Assembly: GCA_964638595.1 (NCBI GenBank) | Contig: CAZWYU010000021.1 | Location: forward strand, 1 to 14,434 | From: CAZWQR01 sp964638595 | GTDB lineage: Bacteria; Patescibacteriota; Minisyncoccia; Minisyncoccales; PEYH01 | DNA length: 14,434 nucleotides | Reading direction: 5' to 3' | In this document: piece by piece, positions 1 to 7,925 of the stretch | How the letters are laid out: each line of letters opens with the position of its first letter | Numbering within the stretch: position 1 is the stretch's first letter | Position numbers and translations under genes: made by a program | The notes under the pieces: model-generated | Databases searched by the model: none | What the model was told of the DNA's origin: nothing | What the model saw: the letters and a program-made list of their open reading frames with translations, nothing else

Positions 1-1002
1 AATATATGCCTGGTATGTAAACTGGTCGTCTCCTCTAAAACCTTCTTTTGGTGTGTAAATTATTTTGTTTCCTTCTACAGAAGAAAGTTCTCCATTGGAA
101 GCTCCGCTGGTTGTTACAAAGTTTGAGCCTGCCTGCGATGATTTGAGCGTTATCTCTTGAGAAGTATTCATAGTAGTGGTTATATACACATCCAAAGCAA
201 CTAAGTCGGCGGCAAAAATTTGATCCACCGTATCAGCAGATGCTAATAATCCTCTGTTTCTCAAAGCCTCTTCAATCATTTGGGCAATAATGTCTCTATC
301 AACTGCTTCTCTTTTTGGTTCTTCACAATAATGCTCCTGCTCTGCTTCGTCTGATTCTTCTTGTTCTATTGTTTCTTCTTCTGACGTTTCTTCTAATATT
401 TCTTTTTCTTCATCAACCAACTTTTCTTCTTGTTCTGTTTCTTGTATAGCTATTTTTGGCTCCACTACTGGCACATAGCCGGGAAATTCTTTTTCTTTAG
501 GGCTAAGCCGCTTACCGATTAGACCAGAATACTCCGTAGCCACAACTTTTTTGCTTAGCCCTTCTTTTTGCTGAAGCCCCTGAACTTCTCTTAAATAGCC
601 CAGCTCATATTCAACTACTTGGCTTAATTTATCTGCCGCATAAAGCCCTAGGTCCTCCCCTGTTTCTTCCAGTACTGCCTTAAAAACCCTTAATACCTCT
701 TCCTGTGTTCGGGGTTTCCAAATATAGTCATACACCGCAATAGTGTCATAGGTATAAATTATATAATAGTGTTCATCATCTTCTTTAACATCTATTATTT
801 TTAAATTAAAATCCCAACTATCTAAGTCAGATGAAAGAATGTAGCTATTATCTTTTGAATATGCTACATCTTTTGAAGCAATAAAAAAATCTCTTGCCTC
901 TGGGCTGGCGGCCAAAGAAATACCAACGCCCAAAAACAATATCATTACACCAATAGAAAAAGCATTATGGTATTTTATGAAATGGATAATTTTTTTTAGC
1001 AT
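1..1002 (-). CDS. Secreted or membrane-anchored surface protein, C-terminus beyond the window
   Basis: I translated this open frame by hand from ATG at 1000-1002 to base 1; 334 residues are visible and the stop lies outside the window. Residues 14-32 form a hydrophobic segment ending in SLAAS, fitting a signal peptide or an N-terminal anchor. Residues 35-165 are a folded domain of unknown function; I believe similar proteins occur in Parcubacteria, but I cannot name a family. Residues 185-230 are a very acidic Glu-rich linker, probably a flexible stalk. From about 270 a beta-rich repeat begins, with YTPKEGFRGDDQFTY at 316-330, the signature of cadherin-like or Big_9-type bacterial Ig-fold repeats. 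A sequon, N279-T-S, lies in this part, so the protein could be a substrate of the STT3 enzyme encoded just upstream. Upstream of the ATG only a weak AAGAAA ribosome-binding-like stretch is seen. Function unknown; surface location is inferred. Confidence 0.8.
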   Translation of the reverse strand, partial: MLKKIIHFIKYHNAFSIGVMILFLGVGISLAASPEARDFFIASKDVAYSKDNSYILSSDLDSWDFNLKIIDVKEDDEHYYIIYTYDTIAVYDYIWKPRTQEEVLRVFKAVLEETGEDLGLYAADKLSQVVEYELGYLREVQGLQQKEGLSKKVVATEYSGLIGKRLSPKEKEFPGYVPVVEPKIAIQETEQEEKLVDEEKEILEETSEEETIEQEESDEAEQEHYCEEPKREAVDRDIIAQMIEEALRNRGLLASADTVDQIFAADLVALDVYITTTMNTSQEITLKSSQAGSNFVTTSGASNGELSSVEGNKIIYTPKEGFRGDDQFTYQAYI

Positions 1003-1118
1003 ATGTTTCTTATTATTTTTTAATAATTATTTTAATCGCTGAACTTACACTATGTGTCCGCCGATTTATTAGCGGTATTATTAGCATAGTCATCAGCGAA
1101 ACATCAGCGGAATAGTTG
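1003..1118. other. Intergenic gap with small repeats
   Basis: This 116-bp gap separates the STT3 gene from the surface-protein gene and is the largest gap in the left half. It holds CATCAGCG twice at 11-nt spacing (1091-1098 and 1102-1109), an inverted CGCTGA at 1037-1042, and a short imperfect palindrome CCGC...GCGG at 1058-1075. These could form weak stems in the transcript, but I see no clear GC stem plus U-run terminator and no convincing -35/-10 pair, so whether the surface-protein gene has its own promoter is open. Confidence 0.35.
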
Positions 1119-3644
1119 TTAATTGTCGCGCTCTTCTAATTCTACTTCAATAATCTCTCCTGTCATTATTGAATCCTCTCTGACATTAAGTTCCCATTCA
1201 TAGCCGTCAATCTTTATTATATAGGGCTCGGCAAAAACCTCATACTTAGTACCGTTTTCTACAAACTCCCCATCGGTAGAATATGGAACAATAAATTGAA
1301 ACAATCCGTCTTGGGCAATAGTGCTCTGCTTATAGGTAAAAGCTCTTTCTTGGTTGGTAATAATATTAGTTGAAATAACAACTTCCTGCCCATCTTTTGC
1401 AGGGCCGATAAGCGTTGCTCCAGGCACATACTCAAAAAGCTTAATTTCTTTTATCTCTGCTATCTCTCTGCCTTCAAAAGCAAAATTTCTACTTGTGTTT
1501 TCTGATTCATATACTAAACGAAATCTAGTCAGTGCCGGAACATAAAAATCATCATATTCAAAAATAGTGCCATCGAGAAAATGCAAGCGGGCACAAGTTG
1601 AACTATCATAGACCGGTTTTGCTTCTCCAGTCGGACCCTCCTCATTTTCTTGAAAATAAAAGAGGTCTAAAACGCCCAACCAAAGCGCCTTGGAGTAAAA
1701 ACCCCCATAAGCGTCGCACCCTCCTGTATCGGTAATAACATATCTAGTTTTCAAAAAATCAGCAATACTAACTGCTTCTTCTTCGCTTTGGGTAAGAAAA
1801 AAATCAGCTTCTCCGGGAAAACCTTTGCGAGTCAATCCTTGCTGAAAAGGATTAGCATGAGGCATTCTTTGAGCATAGTAGGTTATCATATGTCCCGAAT
1901 CCCATCCCGCCATAATACCATAAACAGATTCCGGATAAGGATAAGGATTAGCCAATCCAGATTCGGCGCTCATCCCCGGTCCCTCATATAATGCATAATA
2001 ATCCACTCCCGGGTCAGGAGTATTTTCTTTAAGCCATTGCAGGGCATCATACCAATCTTGCTGCCTTCCTATTGCTCCCGTATTAGCGGTAGATAAAGCA
2101 TCACCTATCACTCTAGGCAAATTATCGGGAAACCGATTAATTAAATTTAAAGGAAACGGATAAAATACAAAAAACACTATATTAAATAATAATAAAAATG
2201 AGCCAAATTTTAAATAGTTTCCTGCTTTAAAGTTTTTAGAAATTTTCCAGCCAGAAACAGCAAATCGCACTCCTTTGATTATCAAAAAACCACAAAGCAA
2301 AGCAACAAAAATTGCTAAATAATAAATCAGCTTATTTTGCCCAATAACCGGAAACAAAGACCCGGTTAGCGCCACAAAAACAAAAAAGCAAATTATTATT
2401 AATAAATATTCTGGCTTTCTTTTTTTAATAAACTGATAAACCAAAATACCAACAGCAATAAACGACAAATAAAATGGAATACCAATTCTATTATAGGCCC
2501 CCTGAATAGTCAAAGGCCCCATCTCGCCTATTGACTCTCTTGCCACATCCCGCCATTCCATTGGACCTTTTTGAGAGATATATCCCGTGTTAATAAATTT
2601 AAAACTTTCCACAATTCCCTGCCACACAGAAGGAATTAAAAATATCAAAAATAGCAAACAAAAAACCGCACAAATAATCATAAAGAAAAAAAACATCCAA
2701 GATTTTAAATTTCGTTTTCTCACAAATTTTCCCAATAGATAAAAAACTAAAAATCCTAAAATCCCTAAAATAATAGAAGCCAAATGATTGATATTGTAAA
2801 GAGGAGCATTTTTTAAATCAGGATACCTCCCCAGCCACGGTGTAATCATAAGCAAGACAATTAGAAATATTGCTCCTCCACAAGCCAAAATCCAGTTGGG
2901 CGTTCTTCCAGAAAGAAATTCAATTAAATAATAAAGGACTATGGAAACAAAAAAGATAAATAAAAAAAGCAAGGCACCGTTAAAAAATAAAAAATAAAGT
3001 CCCAAGCCAATACCAGCTAAAATTGTATAAAGAGAAAATTTGTGCTTTGGATAGTGTTGAAAAGCCAAAATTAAAAACAAAACAGCCATTGAAGAAAACA
3101 ATGCCTCTGCCTGATGGTGGTCGACAGCCCCCAATAATGACCTAAACAAAAAAGAACCAGAAATTGCCAACAAAAAAGCAGACAAGAGCCCACCAAAAAT
3201 TCCCCACAGCGCCTTACCAATAAAAAATAACAATATTACTGTTAAAGCGCCTAAAGCTGGCGGATAGAAAGGCGCAATTTTATTAATTATTTCTAGTGTT
3301 GGTTGTCCTAAACTTGCTATCCAAATAATGCCTGCTAAGAAATGGTCGTAAAGTGGAGCAAAATGAATATATGTGCCATAAGGAAAAAAGGTATAAGGGT
3401 CAAAATAAATTCTTTGGGGATAATGGTCTCCTAAAAGTAAATTTTCTACGATTCTCATATGATAGACTCCATCATCAGCCGCATATCTAATCGGTTCTTT
3501 AAAAACATCATTCCAAGGAAAATAAATGCTTAAAACAAGGAAAATACCCACAATCAAAAGCAAGCAGAGATAAATAAATATATTTTTCTTTTTAACTGCT
3601 TGGCCGATTATTTTTTTAACAATGGCTTTGAAACTAATTTTCAT
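1119..3644 (-). CDS. STT3/AglB/PglB-type oligosaccharyltransferase
   Basis: An 841-residue integral membrane enzyme expected to transfer a lipid-linked glycan onto Asn of exported proteins at the outer face of the cytoplasmic membrane. Residues 24-40 form the first membrane segment, many more follow to about 500, and residues 500-841 are a soluble C-terminal domain, the family's architecture. Visible motifs are the first acidic motif D57-D58 in AADDGVYH, a second in GAVDHHQAE (172-180) that fits the metal-binding region, an external-loop Glu candidate in RESIGE (369-374), and GWDSGH at 580-585, the counterpart of WWDYG with the first Trp replaced by Gly, followed by RMPHANPFQQG as in archaeal and bacterial relatives. 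The enzyme itself carries sequons N716-T-S and N797-G-T. It follows a radical SAM gene by 23 bp and is probably the last step of the operon's pathway. No good Shine-Dalgarno precedes the ATG. The family assignment is firm; the glycan is unknown. Confidence 0.95.
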   Translation of the reverse strand: MKISFKAIVKKIIGQAVKKKNIFIYLCLLLIVGIFLVLSIYFPWNDVFKEPIRYAADDGVYHMRIVENLLLGDHYPQRIYFDPYTFFPYGTYIHFAPLYDHFLAGIIWIASLGQPTLEIINKIAPFYPPALGALTVILLFFIGKALWGIFGGLLSAFLLAISGSFLFRSLLGAVDHHQAEALFSSMAVLFLILAFQHYPKHKFSLYTILAGIGLGLYFLFFNGALLFLFIFFVSIVLYYLIEFLSGRTPNWILACGGAIFLIVLLMITPWLGRYPDLKNAPLYNINHLASIILGILGFLVFYLLGKFVRKRNLKSWMFFFFMIICAVFCLLFLIFLIPSVWQGIVESFKFINTGYISQKGPMEWRDVARESIGEMGPLTIQGAYNRIGIPFYLSFIAVGILVYQFIKKRKPEYLLIIICFFVFVALTGSLFPVIGQNKLIYYLAIFVALLCGFLIIKGVRFAVSGWKISKNFKAGNYLKFGSFLLLFNIVFFVFYPFPLNLINRFPDNLPRVIGDALSTANTGAIGRQQDWYDALQWLKENTPDPGVDYYALYEGPGMSAESGLANPYPYPESVYGIMAGWDSGHMITYYAQRMPHANPFQQGLTRKGFPGEADFFLTQSEEEAVSIADFLKTRYVITDTGGCDAYGGFYSKALWLGVLDLFYFQENEEGPTGEAKPVYDSSTCARLHFLDGTIFEYDDFYVPALTRFRLVYESENTSRNFAFEGREIAEIKEIKLFEYVPGATLIGPAKDGQEVVISTNIITNQERAFTYKQSTIAQDGLFQFIVPYSTDGEFVENGTKYEVFAEPYIIKIDGYEWELNVREDSIMTGEIIEVELEERDN

Positions 3645-3667
3645 ATTAATATTTTGGTTGCCGGTTT

Positions 3668-4771
3668 TTATATAAAATTAATATGCATTGGTTTCTCTCC
3701 TTCTGGTTCTTTAAGCACTGTTTTGCCTTTTTTTAAATCCCATAAAAATTCATTTATTTTGTGTTGAAGACAAAGGGTACCGCACATTGTTTTGGCGTCA
3801 AATTTTTTAGAGGCAAGATAATCCATAACTTCCCAATAGCGTTTACTTTGCCAGAGTTTTTTAAAAGACGACTCTGTAATATTACCAATATGAAACTTCT
3901 TATATCTGGTGTTAAAAAATGCGCCACATGGAGCTACTAGTCCAGAACCGGAAATCTGCATCATAAAAGGAGGACCAAAACATTGGGAATATTTTCTTTT
4001 GCCCCCACTCAAAATTTTAGACCATTTTGCCTTAACTAAATAATTTTCATCAGAGAAACCCTCTGCTTGTTCTAATAGATTTTCTAATTGAAAATACTGG
4101 GAATAATTTACGCCCAAACTACCCATCTCATCGTCACTACAGTGTTTAATCACCGCATAATCAACTCCGAGTTCTTTGCCGAGCTTTGTAAAAGGAATAA
4201 TCTGGTCAGCAAATTGGGGCATCAAAACCATCTGAATGCCAATAGTTACATCAAGTTCTTTCTTTTTTTTGATACGCACCGTTTCTTTTATAATATCACA
4301 AACTTTATAATAAAATTGCTCTGGAACCCCCATAATTTCACTATATCTTTTTGGTTCTCCTGCAGAAAAATTAAACCTTAGATAGGTAAGGCAAGGCAGA
4401 ATTTCCTCTAATCTTTCTTTTTTGAGCAAAGAACCGTTAGTGCCCAAAGCTATATCCAAACCATTACTTTTGCCTTTGATAATAGCGTCGTATAAATGGG
4501 GAGAGCAGGTGCTTTCTCCATCACCCACAAAACTTACTGCTTTTACTCCAATTTCTGCGGCATCATTAAGAAATCTAAAAATTACCTCTTTGGTCATCTT
4601 TTTTTCGTCGTTTGCCTGAAGCTGACCATAACAAAAAACACATCGGTAATTACATTTGCGCGTTAAAGCCATATCTATAGTAATAGGCGCAATTCTTTCC
4701 CCCCTTAGCCATGCCTCTACTCTGTCTTTGTGCCAATTTAATTTGTGACTATCTAAAATTAAATCTTTCAT
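3668..4771 (-). CDS. Radical SAM/SPASM protein of the sugar cluster (paralogue A)
   Basis: A 367-residue cytosolic iron-sulfur enzyme. The CxxxCxxC motif that binds the S-adenosylmethionine cluster is C40, C44, C47 in CNYRCVFC; GDGESTCSP takes the place of the usual GGEP motif. The C-terminal third has the Cys spacing of an auxiliary-cluster (SPASM-like) domain: a Cys in CFGPPF, one in APCGAFFN, and a pair in MCGTLC, then KINEFLWDL and the terminal tail HINFI. The same layout and tail occur in the radical SAM gene at 7922-8986, so the two are paralogues. Its ATG overlaps the stop of the glycosyltransferase gene by 4 bases, so they are probably translated together. Radical SAM proteins in polysaccharide clusters often carry out dehydration, epimerisation or methyl/methylene chemistry on sugars, but the reaction here is unknown. 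The family call is firm. Confidence 0.9.
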   Translation of the reverse strand: MKDLILDSHKLNWHKDRVEAWLRGERIAPITIDMALTRKCNYRCVFCYGQLQANDEKKMTKEVIFRFLNDAAEIGVKAVSFVGDGESTCSPHLYDAIIKGKSNGLDIALGTNGSLLKKERLEEILPCLTYLRFNFSAGEPKRYSEIMGVPEQFYYKVCDIIKETVRIKKKKELDVTIGIQMVLMPQFADQIIPFTKLGKELGVDYAVIKHCSDDEMGSLGVNYSQYFQLENLLEQAEGFSDENYLVKAKWSKILSGGKRKYSQCFGPPFMMQISGSGLVAPCGAFFNTRYKKFHIGNITESSFKKLWQSKRYWEVMDYLASKKFDAKTMCGTLCLQHKINEFLWDLKKGKTVLKEPEGEKPMHINFI

Positions 4772-5442
4772 ATATCTTTAATAAGTTGAAAATAATCTTT
4801 TAAACAATCTTTCAAGGAATCGAAAGTAATGGATTTAGATGCTCCAGCTTTCCGTTTGCCAACCCTATAAGGAACTTCGGCAAACAGGTATCCTTTTTTA
4901 ACTAATTTAACCAACATCTCTGCTTGAAAGAAGAAACCTTTACTTTTGTGGCTTGTTTTTTCTAGCGCAGTCCGATTGATAAGGCTTGTTCCATTTGTAT
5001 AACGAAAATCTACCCTAAAAGTAATTTTAATCATTAAACAAAAAAGATAAGAAACAAATCTTCTAAACAAAGGTCTATCTTTCTTGTTGATTAAAAAGGG
5101 AACCACTAAGTCTACTTGCTTGGTCAAATCGTAGTAGCGTAATATCTCTCCGGGATCATTTTCATTGTCTCCGGGAATCATTGTTACTACCCTGCCTTCA
5201 GCTTGCTTAAGTCCGTCCCAAAAAGAAATACCTATGCCTAGAGGTTTTTCATGCTCAATCAGTTTAATCCCCTGTATTCTCTTTGCAAGAGAGCCCGTAG
5301 AATCGATGCTACCGTCATTAACTACAATAATTTCTCCGTCTAAATTAAACTCTTTAAAACACATCAAAAGATTTTTTAAAGTAGATAAGATGTTTTCTTC
5401 TTCATCAAGGGCTGGGACAATAACAGAAATATCTCTTGTCAT
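4768..5442 (-). CDS. GT2 family glycosyltransferase, dolichyl-phosphate mannosyltransferase (DPM1)-like
   Basis: A 224-residue GT-A fold glycosyltransferase, likely acting at the inner membrane face to move a sugar from a nucleotide donor to a polyprenyl phosphate. SVIVPALDEEENI (6-18) and VVNDGSIDST (40-49) are the classic nucleotide-binding start of GT2 enzymes. The metal-binding DxD position reads PGDNEND (90-96), a deviation from the common DAD/DxD. The C-terminal RKAGASKS corresponds to the conserved RxxGxSK motif of DPM1-like proteins. It ends without the extra membrane helices found in some relatives. One base (T) separates the upstream radical SAM stop from this ATG (TAA-T-ATG), and its TGA overlaps the next ATG. 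It could load the operon's sugar onto the lipid carrier used by the STT3 enzyme; donor and acceptor are not decidable from sequence. Confidence 0.9.
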   Translation of the reverse strand: MTRDISVIVPALDEEENILSTLKNLLMCFKEFNLDGEIIVVNDGSIDSTGSLAKRIQGIKLIEHEKPLGIGISFWDGLKQAEGRVVTMIPGDNENDPGEILRYYDLTKQVDLVVPFLINKKDRPLFRRFVSYLFCLMIKITFRVDFRYTNGTSLINRTALEKTSHKSKGFFFQAEMLVKLVKKGYLFAEVPYRVGKRKAGASKSITFDSLKDCLKDYFQLIKDI

Positions 5443-5443
5443 A

Positions 5444-6520
5444 TTATTTTTTTCTTAATTGGGTTCTAAATGTATGAAAAATTGTATCAAAAATCGCTCT
5501 CAAATCCCAGTTAATCATCGCTGAAGTATTTATTGTTGGAATAATATAACAGGTATAACAAGGTTTAGTTTTCAAATGTTCAAAAGCCTCATCAAAACTA
5601 AATTCACGAATGCTTTTAGCGTTAAATATGCCCTGTAATCCATTACAAGGATAAATCTTGCCATTCTCGTCTATAATAATTTCATAATTTCCATACTGGC
5701 ACTCTATACACTTCTTACCTAATCCTTGTTTTGCAGTTTTTTTATCAACATAAATAGTGTCATAACCAAATGGCCAATTCAAGGTATATTCCAATGTCCT
5801 TAAGGCAGTAAATATTGGATAACCCTTTTTTTTGTAATCAATCAGTTTTTTCTGGTAACTTTTAATTTGTTCACTAGTAGGAGCTAAACTTTCCTTTCCT
5901 AACTTTTCATCTCCTTTAAATAAATAGCTTATTCCCCATTCAATACCTTTTTCCTTTACAAGTTCGGCCATAAAATTACAATCATTAATAACATATTTAT
6001 GAATAGTGGAATTAATTCTAATTGGGGTGTCAAAATTCTCTTTAACAACCTTTATTGACTCCATTACCTTATCATAGACGCCTTGTCCGCGTATTTTGTC
6101 GTTGCCCTCTTTTCTGCCATCAAGAGAAAAACAAATATTATCAAGCAATGCTATTTCAGGCATTTGCTTTAGTTTCTCTGGAAAAGTGCCATTGCTAACC
6201 ATAGCAAAAACAATTTTCTTTTTATCAAGATATCTGAATATTTCTCTTATGTCTGGATGCATCATTGGCTCGCCTCCTTGGATAAGAATATAGCGAGTAC
6301 CTCTTTTATAAAGGTCATCTATGAGTTTTTTTAATTCTTCTAGCTTCCAATATGTCTGAACCCTGCCCGGATAATTGCCAAAACAATAAGCGCAATGAAG
6401 ATTACACTGGCTATTAATTACTAAATTAACATAAAACGGATAACGAGGTTTTTTAAATGCCTTAATAGATAACATATAATAAACAATTCTGCCCTTGTTA
6501 TAAAAACGTTTAAAATTCAT
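5444..6520 (-). CDS. Radical SAM protein, MoaA/PqqE-like group
   Basis: A 358-residue radical SAM enzyme. C39, C43 and C46 in CNLHCAYC bind the 4Fe-4S cluster, and LIQGGEPMMHPD supplies a canonical GGEP motif for S-adenosylmethionine binding. The C-terminal part holds CIECQYGNYEIIIDENGKIYPCNG and a later CYTCY, which fits auxiliary-cluster ligands of a SPASM/twitch domain. It lacks the HxNFI tail of the other two radical SAM proteins in this cluster and belongs to a different subgroup. The first Met is favoured as start because it overlaps the transketolase pyrimidine-domain gene by 4 bases (ATGA, 6517-6520); a second Met at residue 16 is possible. The substrate is unknown. Hydrophobic and basic residues at the C-terminus (WDLRAIFDTIFHTFRTQLRKK is the last stretch, split here only for mention) could suit membrane contact, but that is a guess. 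Confidence 0.9.
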   Translation of the reverse strand: MNFKRFYNKGRIVYYMLSIKAFKKPRYPFYVNLVINSQCNLHCAYCFGNYPGRVQTYWKLEELKKLIDDLYKRGTRYILIQGGEPMMHPDIREIFRYLDKKKIVFAMVSNGTFPEKLKQMPEIALLDNICFSLDGRKEGNDKIRGQGVYDKVMESIKVVKENFDTPIRINSTIHKYVINDCNFMAELVKEKGIEWGISYLFKGDEKLGKESLAPTSEQIKSYQKKLIDYKKKGYPIFTALRTLEYTLNWPFGYDTIYVDKKTAKQGLGKKCIECQYGNYEIIIDENGKIYPCNGLQGIFNAKSIREFSFDEAFEHLKTKPCYTCYIIPTINTSAMINWDLRAIFDTIFHTFRTQLRKK

Positions 6521-6993
6521 TGTTTGTCTCTTTTTAAGCTAATAAAAACTGGCCTTTGCTTTTTGTATGATTCTAATATAAACTTTTTAGTTTCTATTGA
6601 ATTTTTTGGAAAATAGGAATCAATATTTTGAAAACGACTCATTAGCCACTTGCCATCTATTTCTTTGTGAGTTGGGCCTTGTTCTGGATAATCAGCATAA
6701 CCAACAAGTTTCACATTTGCTTTCTGCTCATTAATATCTAATTTAATTTGCTCAAAAGCTCTTTCAATAAGAAAAGGAGTAATTGTATAAACATAGGGTT
6801 TTAATCCCTGCAAAGCCATGCCCGAAGATATTCCTATAATGCTTTGTTCGCAAACGCCAAGATTTAAAAAACGTTTGGGAAATCTCTCCCTAAAATCATT
6901 AAAAATACCATAGCCAATATCTGCTACTAATAAATAGATTTTATCGTCTTTTTCGGCTAATTCTGTTATAGTTTTTCCAAATTGTTTTCTCAT
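6517..6993 (-). CDS. Transketolase pyrimidine-binding subunit, single domain without the usual C-terminal domain
   Basis: A 158-residue protein matching only the thiamin-diphosphate pyrimidine-binding domain of transketolase. E49 in LGVCEQSIIG is the conserved Glu that activates the cofactor's aminopyrimidine ring; the stretch GISSGMALQGLKPYVYTITPFL is typical of this domain. Split transketolase C-terminal subunits are normally about 300 residues and carry a third domain; here the chain ends after about 150 residues and overlaps the next gene's ATG, so the third domain is absent rather than in another frame. It should pair with the protein at 7152-7925 to form an active site. The pair would move or add a two-carbon ketol unit, perhaps to make a ketose or heptose precursor. 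A repeat doublet lies in the 158-bp gap before its start, and no clear ribosome-binding site is seen. Confidence 0.88.
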   Translation of the reverse strand: MRKQFGKTITELAEKDDKIYLLVADIGYGIFNDFRERFPKRFLNLGVCEQSIIGISSGMALQGLKPYVYTITPFLIERAFEQIKLDINEQKANVKLVGYADYPEQGPTHKEIDGKWLMSRFQNIDSYFPKNSIETKKFILESYKKQRPVFISLKRDKQ

Positions 6994-7011
6994 ATTTTAA
7001 ATTAGGTTTTT

Positions 7012-7175
7012 GGACTCCCCTCGCGCTGGAATGACACAGAATTTAATTGGGTGATAAAAAAATAATGTTGAAAATAGTAGGAGTATATATTACCATTTCA
7101 AACCCTCTTTATTATTCCTAATTCATTCCCGTCATTGCTGATTTATTTTTGTCATTCCCGCGGAGGCGAGAATCT
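7012..7175. repeat. REP/MITE-like inverted repeat doublet between the transketolase halves
   Basis: The left end carries GGACTCCCCTCGCGCTGG followed by GGAATGACA (to 7036). The right end carries the inverted TGTCATTCC (7150-7158) followed by CGCGGAGGCGAGAATC. A further TCATTCCCG at 7123-7131 matches 7152-7160. The wording resembles the dispersed GGATTC-CGC-GGAATGACA palindromes found in many bacterial genomes. The GC-rich ends stand out from the AT-rich surroundings and the unit fills the only sizeable gap in an otherwise overlapping gene series, which suggests insertion. A terminator role for either hairpin half is possible but not shown. Confidence 0.6.
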
Positions 7176-7925
7176 ATTATCCGGACTAAGCTCTTCATAA
7201 ATTTTTTTTAATTCTTCTAAAGATAAATCTTGGAGGTTCTTTGCGTGCCACTTGGGATCGTTTTCCATCTGCACGGCCCCCTTACCTTTAATGGTATGGG
7301 CAACAATCATCAGCGGCTTTCCCTTAGATTTGTTCCTTAATGCCCTAATTATTTCTGAAATACAGTGGCCATTTATCTCTATTACCTTATAACCAATTTC
7401 TCGGAATTTACTACTTAAATTTCCTAAAGAAACAATATTTTTAAGCGGCTCCAATGCCTGAACCTTATTATAATCAATAATCACTACCAAATTGTCCAAC
7501 TTATGATGAACAGCCAACAGAGATGACTCCCATGTTGTGCCCTCTTGAATTTCGCCATCACCAATTAAAACATATATTCTGCCTTTTTTATTCAATTTCT
7601 TTTTGGCTAGAGCCATTCCCACGGCAATTGGCAAGCCATGACCTAAACTACCTGTAGTGCAGTTTATTCCGTTTTTCTCATCAATATCAGGATGTCCTGA
7701 TATCTTAGGATTAAGCCCTTTTTCTTGAAGTATAATATAAAAAGGATAACAAGCATGGCCCTTACTTAGGATAAACTTATCTTGCTTTGTTAATATTTCT
7801 TCATATAGAGCAGTTAATATCTCTATTTCGGAAAAACTTCCTCCTACATGGCCACCTCCATGCTTTATAGCCATATCTAAGGTTTTTATTCTTAAAGATT
7901 TTGATTTTGCTTCTAGATTTTTCAT
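7152..7925 (-). CDS. Transketolase N-terminal (thiamin diphosphate-binding) subunit
   Basis: A 257-residue protein covering the pyrophosphate-binding domain of transketolase. Seen are KHGGGHVGGS (21-30), SKGHACYPF (54-62), TGSLGHGLP (91-99), the thiamin motif GDG (122-124) with EIQEGTTWE and the metal ligand N153 in DYNKVQ. The length fits split transketolases, where this half pairs with a separate pyrimidine-binding subunit, here the gene at 6517-6993. Its ATG overlaps the upstream radical SAM stop by 4 bases. The last residues, NRFSPPRE, and the TGA stop are encoded by the GC-rich arm of a REP/MITE-like repeat, so the original C-terminus was probably replaced. The family homology ends near KKIYEELSP, so activity need not be affected. 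A central pentose-phosphate role is possible, but the position among sugar-activation genes suggests a dedicated biosynthetic enzyme. Confidence 0.92.
   Translation of the reverse strand: MKNLEAKSKSLRIKTLDMAIKHGGGHVGGSFSEIEILTALYEEILTKQDKFILSKGHACYPFYIILQEKGLNPKISGHPDIDEKNGINCTTGSLGHGLPIAVGMALAKKKLNKKGRIYVLIGDGEIQEGTTWESSLLAVHHKLDNLVVIIDYNKVQALEPLKNIVSLGNLSSKFREIGYKVIEINGHCISEIIRALRNKSKGKPLMIVAHTIKGKGAVQMENDPKWHAKNLQDLSLEELKKIYEELSPDNRFSPPRE

Noticed and set aside
1053..1080. Rho-independent terminator after the STT3 gene.
   Set aside because: The CCGC/GCGG stem is only 4 bp with a 10-nt loop and lacks a following U-run.
1354..1991. Plus-strand open frames inside the STT3 gene (1354-1545, 1788-1991).
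   Set aside because: They lie antisense within a gene with clear family motifs, lack recognisable domains and have no ribosome-binding site.
4088..5458. Plus-strand open frames opposite the radical SAM and glycosyltransferase genes.
   Set aside because: Antisense shadows of well-supported minus-strand genes.
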